Below, piece after piece: positions 18,086 through 25,901 of a DNA stretch of 40,255 nt. The stretch spans positions 1 through 40,255 of the forward strand of contig CALWGE010000023.1 in the NCBI GenBank assembly GCA_944378225.1. Reading direction: 5' to 3'. Both the position numbers and the translations under genes were made by a program. This DNA comes from an uncultured Merdimonas sp. GTDB taxonomy: Bacteria > Bacillota > Clostridia > Lachnospirales > Lachnospiraceae. Each line of letters starts with the position of its first letter. The first letter of the stretch is position 1. The notes under the pieces were generated by a model that was not told where the DNA came from, ran no database searches, and was given only the letters and a program-made list of their open reading frames with translations.

Positions 18086-18294
18086 ACGATTTTGTAGTTT
18101 CTGCCTGCATAGCAGAACACATCATCTTTATACAGTTTACGGCCGCGGCGTTCTTCAACCTGACCGTTCACCTGTACCTTTCCGTCCAGAATCTCGTATT
18201 TAATATCTGATCCGCTGTCCAGAATGCCGGCCAGCTTCATGGCCTGGCCAAGTCTTATATATTCATCCCGGATTGAAACTTCGATATAGTCCAT
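18082..18294 (-). CDS. yaaA: S4-domain RNA-binding protein YaaA
   Basis: This 70-aa protein consists almost entirely of an S4 RNA-binding domain, with LGQAMKLAGI, KVQVNGQVEERRGRKL and a final YAGRNYKIV strand. The family is linked by position to recF and has a proposed role in ribosome assembly. It lies 28 nt downstream of dnaN and overlaps recF by 4 nt. Confidence 0.93.
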   Translation of the reverse strand: MDYIEVSIRDEYIRLGQAMKLAGILDSGSDIKYEILDGKVQVNGQVEERRGRKLYKDDVFCYAGRNYKIV

Positions 18295-18322
18295 CTGTCC
18301 TGCTCCTTATAAATTCCTGATC

Positions 18323-19435
18323 CTATACAGAGGCACTGTTAAAATTAACCGGAAGAATCAGATAAATATAGGACTGCTTTTCATCCCGGATAAAACAGGG
18401 CGCCTTTGGATTTACAAGGTATAAAGTTACCATCTCGTCGTCAATAACCCGAAGGGCATCGATAAGGAATTTAGGATTAAATCCGATCAGAATATCTTTT
18501 CCATCCTTTTCAATGACAATTTCTTCATTCATGGATCCCAGACCGGAAGTCAGTTTCAGTCTCATTTCGCCATCTGTAATCTGAATAATGATCGGTTTTT
18601 TGTCATTTTCGCGAATGAGAAGAGTAGCACGATCAATACAGCTTAAAAACTCTTTCTTATTCACTTTTACTTTCGTCTCATAATCAGTGGAAAGCATCTG
18701 TTCAATGCGGAAATATTCCCCTTCGATCAGACGGGACACAACCGTTGTCTCATCAAATTCGAATACAATATGATTCTTTGTAAAATACAGATTTACCAGA
18801 GACTCCATTTCCCCGGAAAGAATCTTTGCCACTTCGTTCAGAGTTTTTCCAGGAACAATTACCTTACAGGGCTGATATTCCTCTTTAAGCTCCAGATTAC
18901 GGATAGAAACTCTGTGACCATCCAGAGACACTACTTTCAGACGGTTTCCGTTGATTTCAAAGAGCTCTCCCGTCATCATCTTATTATTCTCATTATCAGA
19001 AATAGAGAAGATAGTCTGTTTAATCACTTCTCTGAGACTGAACTGCGAGATGGTTACAGGTTCAGATTTTTCAATATAAGGCAGATAAGAGAAATCCTCA
19101 CCCGATTTTCCGGAAATGGTAAATCTTGCTTTTTCACAGACAATTTTCATCTGGAAATCAGAATCTGTTTCGATGGTAACATCATTATCAGGAAGTTTTC
19201 TTACAATCTCAGAAAAAATCTTTGCATCTATTGCAATAATTCCTCTGTCCAGCACATTTCCTTCAATGATTGTCTCAATACCAAGTTCCATATCATTGGC
19301 AGTCAGTTTGATTTGTCCTGAAGATGCATCGATCAGAATACATTCAAGAATAGACATGGTTGTTTTGGAAGGAACTGCCTTTAGTACAATACTCACACCT
19401 TTTGCTAAATCTGATTTTTTACAGATAAACTTCAT
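18323..19435 (-). CDS. dnaN: DNA polymerase III beta sliding clamp
   Basis: This 370-aa clamp protein encircles DNA and tethers polymerase. It has three clamp domains of about 120 residues, with a start MKFICKKSDL and an end YIYLILPVNF typical of the family (the E. coli equivalent ends in YVVMPMRL). GGAG lies 11 nt before the ATG. It is separated from dnaA by a 287-bp gap holding the probable unwinding site of the origin. Confidence 0.98.
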   Translation of the reverse strand: MKFICKKSDLAKGVSIVLKAVPSKTTMSILECILIDASSGQIKLTANDMELGIETIIEGNVLDRGIIAIDAKIFSEIVRKLPDNDVTIETDSDFQMKIVCEKARFTISGKSGEDFSYLPYIEKSEPVTISQFSLREVIKQTIFSISDNENNKMMTGELFEINGNRLKVVSLDGHRVSIRNLELKEEYQPCKVIVPGKTLNEVAKILSGEMESLVNLYFTKNHIVFEFDETTVVSRLIEGEYFRIEQMLSTDYETKVKVNKKEFLSCIDRATLLIRENDKKPIIIQITDGEMRLKLTSGLGSMNEEIVIEKDGKDILIGFNPKFLIDALRVIDDEMVTLYLVNPKAPCFIRDEKQSYIYLILPVNFNSASV

Positions 19436-19722
19436 AATGTGTATAACTCCTTTCCTCTGCCGGCGGAGGGCACAGATAAATATATAAATAATAAAATCCG
19501 TCGTATTCGTAGTAGGGGCTGTGAATATGTTGATAACCGGTCTGAGACCCTGTAAATACAGGAATTCTCACAGGGATAACTGTGTGAAAAACCCCCGGAT
19601 AACCTTTGGAAAAATATCAGGCTTATCCACAGGGCAAAACGGGGATTTTAGTTTTCCCCACAGGATCAACATTCTATCCACAGAATAATGTTGATAATTG
19701 ATCAGAAGCTTCCCACTCTTTT
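19436..19722. other. Origin of replication, dnaA-dnaN side: unwinding element and DnaA boxes
   Basis: Read on the plus strand, an AT-only stretch (about 19476-19497) is followed by triplets TCG-TAT-TCG-TAG-TAG (19501-19515), a GGGC patch (19516-19519), and DnaA-like boxes. TGTTGATAA is at 19528-19536. Beyond it lie TTATCCACA (19623-19631, perfect), TTCCCCACA (19654-19662), CTATCCACA (19674-19682) and TGTTGATAA (19689-19697), each of the last three with one or two mismatches. The order AT-rich element, DnaA-trio-like triplets, GC patch, boxes is the layout described for the unwinding region of B. subtilis. Together with the boxes upstream of dnaA this makes a bipartite origin. The dnaN promoter probably lies here too but is not clear. 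Confidence 0.82.
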
Positions 19723-21093
19723 TCAGGAGGGGCTCAGTTTCTTTTTGATCGTGTTAATCAGGCGGCTGGCTGAGTCATCAGACTGTATCTCATGTTCAAT
19801 CTTTTCAGCTCCATGCATAATGGTTGTGTGATCACGTCCGCCCAGAATTTCTCCTATTTTCTTATAGGTAGTTCCGTTTTCTTTGCAGAGGTACATTACA
19901 ATCTGCCTTGGATAGACAATATTGGCGGTGCGTTTATTGCCGCGAATATCATCGGGACTGATATGAAAATGTTCAGCTACAACTTCTATAATCAGCTCAG
20001 GTGTAATCTTTCTGCTTTCTCCCGGAGAGATGATATCTTTGATCGCTTCTTCTGCCAGAAGCATATCAATAGGTCTCTTTTCCAGAGTAGACAGCGCTAT
20101 GAGACGGTTGAAAGCCCCCTCCAGCTCTCGGATGTTTGATTTGATATTGGTTGCGATATAAGTGATGATCGTATCGTCGATCTGGTAACCTTCCAGTTCC
20201 TCTTTTTTACGCAGAATAGCCATTCTCGTTTCGAAGTCAGGAGAGGATACGTCTGCGATCAGACCGCATTCGAAACGGGTACGCAGGCGTTCTTCCAGAG
20301 TTTCAATATCCTTGGGAGGACGATCACTGGAAATAATAATCTGCTTGTTGGCGCTGTGAAGAGCGTTAAAGGTATGGAAAAACTCTTCCTGTGTACTTTC
20401 TTTTCCGATGATAAACTGTACGTCGTCGATCAGAAGCACGTCAATATTCCGGTACTTTTCGCGAAAACGAGTCATACCGGATGGATCACCGATTCGAAGA
20501 GTTTCGATCAGTTCATTTGTAAAATACTCACTGGTTACGTACAGAACCTTCATGGAAGGATTTTCTTTCAGTATGTAATTGGCAATGGCGTGCATCAGAT
20601 GGGTTTTTCCCAGTCCTACGCCTCCGTGCAGAAACAGAGGATTATATACATTACCGGGTGTTTCTGCCACAGCCAGTGAAGCAGCATGAGCAAACTTGTT
20701 ATTGCTTCCCACTACGAAGGTATCAAAGGTATATTTCGGATTAATATTTGATTTTTCGTAGTCAATGCTTGCAGAATTCTGTTTTCCGCTGTTGTCTGCA
20801 GGATGAATTTCCTGCGGAGTGCCTGTTTCAGCAGCTTCTTTTTCCGTAATAAATTCTACTTCATACTTTTCGCCGGTAAACTCAGCAATAGCAACGAAGA
20901 TAGGTGTTTTGAACTTTGAGTTCAGATAGGTAATCATCTGTTCGCCCATGGGAACAATGATTTTTACCACATGATTTTCAGCGCTGTGTACCTTCAGAGG
21001 CAGAAGCCAGGTCTCAAAGGATACATCTGACAATTCATGCTCTTTCCGGACATGTTCCAGAATTTCGCTCCAGTTTTTTTCTATAAGGTTCAT
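19723..21093 (-). CDS. dnaA: Chromosomal replication initiator DnaA
   Basis: This 456-aa AAA+ initiator binds DnaA boxes and opens the origin. The N-terminal domain spans about 1-80, followed by a variable linker to about 115. The AAA+ domain has Walker A GGVGLGKTH and Walker B LLIDDVQF. The C-terminal DNA-binding domain has the helix-turn-helix signature GGRDHTTIMHG. The ATG at 21093 has GAGGAG 8 nt upstream. Boxes on both sides of the gene suggest it regulates its own expression. Confidence 0.98.
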   Translation of the reverse strand: MNLIEKNWSEILEHVRKEHELSDVSFETWLLPLKVHSAENHVVKIIVPMGEQMITYLNSKFKTPIFVAIAEFTGEKYEVEFITEKEAAETGTPQEIHPADNSGKQNSASIDYEKSNINPKYTFDTFVVGSNNKFAHAASLAVAETPGNVYNPLFLHGGVGLGKTHLMHAIANYILKENPSMKVLYVTSEYFTNELIETLRIGDPSGMTRFREKYRNIDVLLIDDVQFIIGKESTQEEFFHTFNALHSANKQIIISSDRPPKDIETLEERLRTRFECGLIADVSSPDFETRMAILRKKEELEGYQIDDTIITYIATNIKSNIRELEGAFNRLIALSTLEKRPIDMLLAEEAIKDIISPGESRKITPELIIEVVAEHFHISPDDIRGNKRTANIVYPRQIVMYLCKENGTTYKKIGEILGGRDHTTIMHGAEKIEHEIQSDDSASRLINTIKKKLSPS

Positions 21094-21142
21094 TCTAATA
21101 TCTCCTCAATGCCCGTTAAAAGAGCAATTTATCCTATGGTTA

Positions 21143-21171
21143 ATAATATACCAAATTTCAGGTGCGATCAA
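21143..21171 (-). promoter_or_regulatory. dnaA: Probable dnaA promoter
   Basis: On the minus strand -35 TTGATC (21166-21171) and -10 TATTAT (21143-21148) are 17 nt apart, and the start codon is about 50 nt downstream. The DnaA boxes at 21199-21241 lie just upstream of the -35, consistent with autoregulation. Confidence 0.6.
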
Positions 21172-21198
21172 GTGGAAACTGATGTCCGGTTTTGGAGT

Positions 21199-21241
21199 TG
21201 TCCACTTTTTATCCACATTTTATCCACATCTTGTGGATAAG
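21199..21241. other. Origin of replication, dnaA-rpmH side: DnaA box cluster
   Basis: There are three perfect DnaA boxes: TTATCCACA at 21210-21218 and 21221-21229, and its complement TGTGGATAA at 21233-21241. A degenerate copy, TTGTCCACT, is at 21199-21207. The second and third form an inverted pair with a 3-nt spacer. An A-rich, TAG/AAG-like run at 21272-21292 follows. This is the upstream half of the bipartite origin. Confidence 0.92.
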
Positions 21242-21302
21242 TTTTTATGTTCCACAAGATATAAGGGAAAGTAGAAGAAAAAGAAAAATAAGCCCAAATT
21301 GC

Positions 21303-21331
21303 TTGACTTTACGCTGTTTTATGAATATAAT
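21303..21331 (+). promoter_or_regulatory. rpmH: rpmH promoter
   Basis: -35 TTGACT (21303-21308), 17-nt spacer and perfect -10 TATAAT (21326-21331) lie 37 nt before the rpmH start. It probably drives rpmH, rnpA and downstream genes. Confidence 0.85.
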
Positions 21332-21368
21332 TGAAATGATGTTTTTTAGATAGGAGGTGCCTTAGACT

Positions 21369-21503
21369 ATGAAAATGACATTTCAGCCGAAGAAAAGATC
21401 CCGGTCCAAAGTTCATGGATTCAGAGCAAGAATGAGCACGGCAGGCGGCAGAAAAGTGTTAGCAGCCAGAAGATTAAAAGGAAGAAAGAAGTTATCCGCG
21501 TAG
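21369..21503 (+). CDS. rpmH: 50S ribosomal protein L34
   Basis: This 44-aa basic protein has the L34 pattern: [10 protein letters not shown] at the start, [10 protein letters not shown] in the middle and a run of Arg and Lys to the C-terminal LSA. AGGAGGT is 10 nt before the ATG. It is the first gene of the rightward block from the origin and precedes rnpA, as in nearly all bacteria. Confidence 0.98.
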   Translation: MKMTFQPKKRSRSKVHGFRARMSTAGGRKVLAARRLKGRKKLSA

Positions 21504-21520
21504 GCCGCATATATGTGGCC
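21503..21520 (+). terminator. Hairpin between rpmH and rnpA
   Basis: GGCCGCAT and ATGTGGCC form an 8-bp stem with one G-U pair and a minimal loop, starting at the last base of the rpmH stop, followed by TATTTTCC. With a weak U-run it is more likely an attenuator or RNA-processing site that lowers rnpA relative to rpmH than a full stop. Confidence 0.5.
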
Positions 21521-21575
21521 TATTTTCCTATGTACCTCATTATGTGCCGTATGACGGTGTAAAATGGGAGGATAC

Positions 21576-21920
21576 ATGAAATATCCGCATTCACAGTCTT
21601 TAAAAAAAAATCGGGATTTTCAGCTTTTATATAAGGAAGGAAAATCCTGTGCCAACCGTTACCTCGTACTTTATGTCAAAGAGAACGGATTGAAGGAGAA
21701 TCGTTTTGGTGTTTCTGTCAGTAAGAAGGTCGGCAACAGTGTCGTACGTCACAGAATCACCAGACTGATTCGGGAAAGTTACAGACTGCATGAAGACAGG
21801 TTCAATAGTGGTTTGGACATGGCAGTCATCGCAAGGGTTAGCGCTAAAGGAAGAAGTATGGCAGAGATTGAAAGTGCTCTGCTTCACCTTGCAAAGATTC
21901 AGGGAGTCTTCAAAAAATGA
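21576..21920 (+). CDS. rnpA: Ribonuclease P protein component
   Basis: This 114-aa basic protein supports the RNase P RNA in tRNA 5' maturation. The N-terminal region has [16 protein letters not shown] and the RNR-type motif appears as [14 protein letters not shown], the family's central basic helix. Start 21576 follows GGGAGG by 4 nt; an ATG at 21564 has no ribosome site. The stop overlaps the yidD start. Confidence 0.97.
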   Translation: MKYPHSQSLKKNRDFQLLYKEGKSCANRYLVLYVKENGLKENRFGVSVSKKVGNSVVRHRITRLIRESYRLHEDRFNSGLDMAVIARVSAKGRSMAEIESALLHLAKIQGVFKK

Positions 21921-22126
21921 AAATCGTATTGATTAGATTGATTCAATTTTATCAGAAATATCTATCGCCGATGAAACGTACAAAATGTCCTTATTTTCCA
22001 AGCTGTTCTCAGTATGGTCTGGAAGCTGTCCAGAAATACGGGGCCTTAAAAGGGGGGCTTTTGGCCGCCTGGAGGATTTTAAGATGCAATCCGTTTTCCA
22101 GTGGTGGATATGATCCCGTACCATAA
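21917..22126 (+). CDS. yidD: Membrane protein insertion efficiency factor YidD
   Basis: This 69-aa protein has an N-terminal amphipathic helix, then [14 protein letters not shown] with two of the conserved cysteines, then [19 protein letters not shown], the family hallmark. It is thought to aid YidC-dependent insertion at the membrane face. It overlaps rnpA by 4 nt and precedes yidC. Confidence 0.97.
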   Translation: MKIVLIRLIQFYQKYLSPMKRTKCPYFPSCSQYGLEAVQKYGALKGGLLAAWRILRCNPFSSGGYDPVP

Positions 22127-22151
22127 GGAAAGTTGAAGGAGGATTTTTTCA

Positions 22152-23429
22152 TTGACAGGTTTGTTTTTGACTAAGAACGCTACGCCGATTCTGAGCCAGT
22201 TTGCTGCGGTGTTGGGCTGGATCATTAATGGTATTTTTAATTTTCTCGATTCTATCGGTATTCCGAATGTAGGACTCACAGTAGTTCTTTTTACTATCAT
22301 TATTTATACACTGATGATTCCGCTTACTTACAAGCAGCAGAAGTTTTCCCGTATGTCTGTGCGGATGAATCCGGAACTGCAGGCGATTCAGAAGAAGTAT
22401 AAGGGAAAACAGGATCAGGTATCTATGATGAAGATGCAGGATGAGATGAAGGCTGTCTATGCAAAGTACGGCACATCTCAGACAGGAAGCTGTCTGCCGC
22501 TTCTGATTCAGCTGCCTTTCCTTCTGGCAGTATATAGGGTGGTATATGCGATTCCGGCTTATGTGGACAAGGTAAAGGCTGCTTATATGCCTCTTGTGAC
22601 TCAGCTTGTGAATAATGAAAAGGCACAGGAAGTTTTAACGGGTCTTTCCAGTGCGGCTCAGTTTAAAAAACAGCCCTTTAATGAAAATACAATCATTGAT
22701 ATTCTGAATAAAGCATCTACGGCAGAATGGGATACGGTTGCTTCCAGCTTTCCGGATCTGGGAAATGTGATCGATCAGACCAGAAATACTCTGGAAGGGT
22801 TTAACAGTTTCCTGGGACTGAATATTTCCAATTCTCCGTGGTTCAGCATGAAGCAGTTCTGGTCAGAGGGAGCTTATCTTCTGCTGATCGTTGCTCTTCT
22901 GATTCCTGTTCTGGCAGGTCTTACTCAGTGGATTAGTATTCGTCTGATGCCTACTGCGGCAGCAGCAGCGTCCACAGGGGACGGAAACGGCGAGGATATG
23001 ATGAAATCCATGCAGATGATGAATAATTTTATGCCTCTGATGTCTGTATGGTTCTGTTTTATTCTTCCGGTCGGTGTAGGTATTTACTGGGTAATGAGTG
23101 CGGTAGTCCGTACAATCCAGCAGTTAATCATCAATAAATATCTTGCAAAGATGGATATTGATGAAGAGATTAAGAAGAATATAGAAAAGTATAACAGAAA
23201 ACGTGAAAAAGATGGTCTTCCGCCTGAGCGTCTGAACAATGTAGCCAGAACAAATACGAAGACCGTTGAGACAAAGAAAACCAATAAGCGTGAGATTACT
23301 TCCGAGGAGCGTCAGAAGCAGATAAAGGATTCCACGGAATATTATAAGAACAGTGAGGCAAAACCCGGAAGCCTTGCAGCAAAAGCGAGAATGGTAGAAC
23401 AGTATAACGAAAAATCGAAGAAAAAGTGA
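22152..23429 (+). CDS. yidC: Membrane protein insertase YidC/Oxa1
   Basis: This 425-aa insertase has about five membrane helices. The first is at residues about 15-40. The cytoplasmic coiled segment has MSVRMNPELQAIQKKYKGK, and the second core helix has GSCLPLLIQLPFLLAVYRVVY. Between the core helices is an enlarged outer loop of about 100 residues. The C-terminal tail is strongly basic, for ribosome contact. There is no lipobox, unlike bacillar SpoIIIJ. The likely start is TTG 9 nt after AGGAGG at 22137-22142; no ATG is well placed. Confidence 0.95.
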   Translation: MTGLFLTKNATPILSQFAAVLGWIINGIFNFLDSIGIPNVGLTVVLFTIIIYTLMIPLTYKQQKFSRMSVRMNPELQAIQKKYKGKQDQVSMMKMQDEMKAVYAKYGTSQTGSCLPLLIQLPFLLAVYRVVYAIPAYVDKVKAAYMPLVTQLVNNEKAQEVLTGLSSAAQFKKQPFNENTIIDILNKASTAEWDTVASSFPDLGNVIDQTRNTLEGFNSFLGLNISNSPWFSMKQFWSEGAYLLLIVALLIPVLAGLTQWISIRLMPTAAAAASTGDGNGEDMMKSMQMMNNFMPLMSVWFCFILPVGVGIYWVMSAVVRTIQQLIINKYLAKMDIDEEIKKNIEKYNRKREKDGLPPERLNNVARTNTKTVETKKTNKREITSEERQKQIKDSTEYYKNSEAKPGSLAAKARMVEQYNEKSKKK

Positions 23430-23451
23430 TAGACGGGGGGTTTTCGTGTAT

Positions 23452-24432
23452 ATGGAAAGTATTGAGGTTTCCGCAAAAACAGTGGAAGATGCGGTTCTCG
23501 AAGCGGCAATTCGGCTTGGAACCACAAGAGATAAAGTAGATTATGAAGTAATCACTGCAGGAAGTTCCGGATTTCTGGGAATTGGAAGTAAAAAGGCTGT
23601 TATCAGGGCCAGACAGAAAACGGATGAAGAAATTGAGACTGCAGCAAAGGCGGATCAGGAACTGGGAAAGATTCTTGATCGTGTAAATGAAAAGAGTGTC
23701 AATGCATCTGCAGAGACAAAGAATGAAGCAAAGCAGGAAGCCAAGAAAGAAAAACCTGTAAAGGAACGTCCGCAGCCGGAAAAGACAAAGAAGGCGCAGG
23801 AAAAGTCTCAGGATACTGAAAAAAAAGCAGCTCCTGCCAGCGAGAAGAAAGAGGAAGCAGAGAAGCCTGCAGAAGAAGCAAAGAAGGTTTCCGCACCTGC
23901 AAAACCCATTAATACAGAAGAAGTCAGAGAGTTTCTGAATAAAGTATTCGATGCAATGAATATGAAAGTTCAGATTGAAATCGAGCAGAAGCCTGAAGAT
24001 CATGAGGTTATCATTGATCTGGAAGGTGATGATATGGGTATTTTGATCGGGAAGCGCGGACAGACTCTGGACTCTCTTCAGTATCTGACAAGTCTGGTAG
24101 TAAATAAAGGCAGTGACGACTACATAAGAGTTAAGGTGGATACGGAAAATTACCGGGAACGCCGTAAAGCGACTCTGGAAAATCTGGCGAGAAATATTGC
24201 CCAGAAGGTTAAGAGAACAAGAAAGCCGGTTTCACTCGAGCCTATGAATCCTTATGAGCGCAGAGTTATTCATTCAGCACTGCAGAATGATAAATTTGTA
24301 AGCACACACAGCGAGGGAGAGGAACCTTACCGGCGTGTGGTTGTAGCATTGAAGGAAGGCGTCCGCCTGGATAATTACAACGGACGGGGAAGAAATCGTT
24401 ATAATCGTAATTACAGGAAAAAGGAACGCTGA
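23452..24432 (+). CDS. jag: RNA-binding protein Jag/KhpB (SpoIIIJ-associated)
   Basis: This 326-aa protein has an N-terminal Jag domain (residues 1-50, ESIEVSAKTVEDAV), then a long linker of Lys, Glu and Ala (about 60-155). A KH domain with GILIGKRGQTLDSLQYL follows, then a C-terminal R3H domain with NPYERRVIH and PYRRVVV. Jag/KhpB binds RNA, often with KhpA, and affects cell elongation and division. The linker is longer than usual. A GTG at 23446 is an alternative start with closer spacing to the GGGGGG site. A terminator hairpin overlaps its stop codon. Confidence 0.94.
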   Translation: MESIEVSAKTVEDAVLEAAIRLGTTRDKVDYEVITAGSSGFLGIGSKKAVIRARQKTDEEIETAAKADQELGKILDRVNEKSVNASAETKNEAKQEAKKEKPVKERPQPEKTKKAQEKSQDTEKKAAPASEKKEEAEKPAEEAKKVSAPAKPINTEEVREFLNKVFDAMNMKVQIEIEQKPEDHEVIIDLEGDDMGILIGKRGQTLDSLQYLTSLVVNKGSDDYIRVKVDTENYRERRKATLENLARNIAQKVKRTRKPVSLEPMNPYERRVIHSALQNDKFVSTHSEGEEPYRRVVVALKEGVRLDNYNGRGRNRYNRNYRKKER

Positions 24433-24446
24433 TGCGTTCCTTTTTT
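24421..24446 (+). terminator. Terminator overlapping the end of jag
   Basis: AAGGAACGC (24421-24429) and GCGTTCCTT (24434-24442) form a perfect 9-bp stem around the loop TGAT, which contains the stop codon. Ts follow to 24446. It separates the rpmH-jag unit from mnmE. Confidence 0.85.
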
Positions 24447-24470
24447 GCCTGAAAAGAAAAGGCATAAAAT

Positions 24471-25850
24471 ATGAAAGAATTTGATACCATAGCGGCTGCA
24501 GCGACAGCCATGTCAAGCTCAGGAATTGGAATTATACGTATCAGTGGGGATGAGGCCTATTCTGTAATGCAAAAAATTTTCAGACCTCATAATCCGGAGA
24601 AAAAAATGAACGAACAGCCAGCCTATACTGTTCATTATGGGACGATCGCAGATGGAGAAGAAATTCTGGATGAAGTTCTGGTCATGCTCATGAAGGCGCC
24701 TCACAGTTATACTGCGGAAGATACAGTGGAAATTGACTGCCATGGCGGAAGGCTTGTTATGCAGAGAATTTTGGATCTGGTTTTGAGAAACGGAGCCCGT
24801 CCCGCACAGCCTGGTGAGTTTACAAAAAGGGCGTTTTTAAATGGAAGAATCGATCTTTCTCAGGCAGAAGCTGTCATGGATCTGATTCAGTCCAGAAATA
24901 AACTGGCGCTCAGATCCTCTGTATCACAGCTGCAGGGTTCAGTAAAGCAGGAAATAGAAAAACTCCGTTCTGCCATTCTTTATGAAACGGCATATCTGGA
25001 AGCCGCTTTGGATGATCCGGAGCATATAAGCCTGGATGGATATTCTGAAAAGCTTTTGAAAAAAGTACAGGATATCTGCAGTGAGACAGAACATCTTGTG
25101 AATTCTTCAGAAAACGGAAGACTTTTGAGAGAAGGAATTAAAACGGTTATTCTGGGAAAGCCAAATGCAGGTAAGTCTTCCCTTCTTAATGTACTTCTGG
25201 GAGAAGAAAGAGCTATTGTAACAGAAATAGAAGGGACAACCAGAGATGTACTGGAAGAACAGCTTCAGTTGGGAGATTTATCACTGTCTCTTCTGGATAC
25301 AGCCGGAATTCGCAGTACTGAAGATGTTGTGGAACAGATTGGCGTGGAAAGAGCTCGAAAACAGGCAGAAGATGCGGATTTAATTCTTTATGTGGCGGAC
25401 AGTTCCCGTCCTCTGGATGAAAGCGATGAAGAAATTTTAGAACTGCTGAAAGGGAAGAATGCCCTTGTGCTTCTAAATAAATCTGATTTAAATCCTGTCC
25501 TTACTTTTGAAATGATGCAGAGTAAGACAGAGCATAAGATACTTATGATTTCCGCAAAAGAAGAGCAGGGAATTCATGAGCTGGAAGAAGAAATTCGCTC
25601 TATGTTTTTCCATGGAGAAATTGATTTTAATGATGAAGTTCTAATTACAAATATGCGTCATAAGGCGGCGCTTCTGGAAGCAAAGAAAAGTCTTGAAATG
25701 GTAATGGAAAGTATTCAGAATGGAATGCCGGAAGATTTTTATACCATTGATTTGACGGATGCATATCTGGCTCTCGGAAGAATTGTAGGAGAAGAGATGG
25801 GAGAAGATCTGATAAATGAAATATTTGGAAAATTCTGTATGGGCAAGTAA
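24471..25850 (+). CDS. mnmE: tRNA modification GTPase MnmE
   Basis: This 459-aa protein works with MnmG to add the (carboxymethyl)aminomethyl group at U34 of tRNAs. It has an N-terminal folate-binding domain, a helical domain, and an inserted G domain with G1 GKPNAGKSS, G3 DTAG and G4 NKSD. The C terminus is FCMGK, the family's C-x-G-K motif with its catalytic Cys. AAGG lies about 10 nt before the ATG. It is adjacent to mnmG, its functional partner. Confidence 0.98.
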   Translation: MKEFDTIAAAATAMSSSGIGIIRISGDEAYSVMQKIFRPHNPEKKMNEQPAYTVHYGTIADGEEILDEVLVMLMKAPHSYTAEDTVEIDCHGGRLVMQRILDLVLRNGARPAQPGEFTKRAFLNGRIDLSQAEAVMDLIQSRNKLALRSSVSQLQGSVKQEIEKLRSAILYETAYLEAALDDPEHISLDGYSEKLLKKVQDICSETEHLVNSSENGRLLREGIKTVILGKPNAGKSSLLNVLLGEERAIVTEIEGTTRDVLEEQLQLGDLSLSLLDTAGIRSTEDVVEQIGVERARKQAEDADLILYVADSSRPLDESDEEILELLKGKNALVLLNKSDLNPVLTFEMMQSKTEHKILMISAKEEQGIHELEEEIRSMFFHGEIDFNDEVLITNMRHKAALLEAKKSLEMVMESIQNGMPEDFYTIDLTDAYLALGRIVGEEMGEDLINEIFGKFCMGK

Positions 25851-25901
25851 GAGGAAATACTTCATTATATATTTCATTATCAGAGAATGACAGGAGAGAT
25901 T

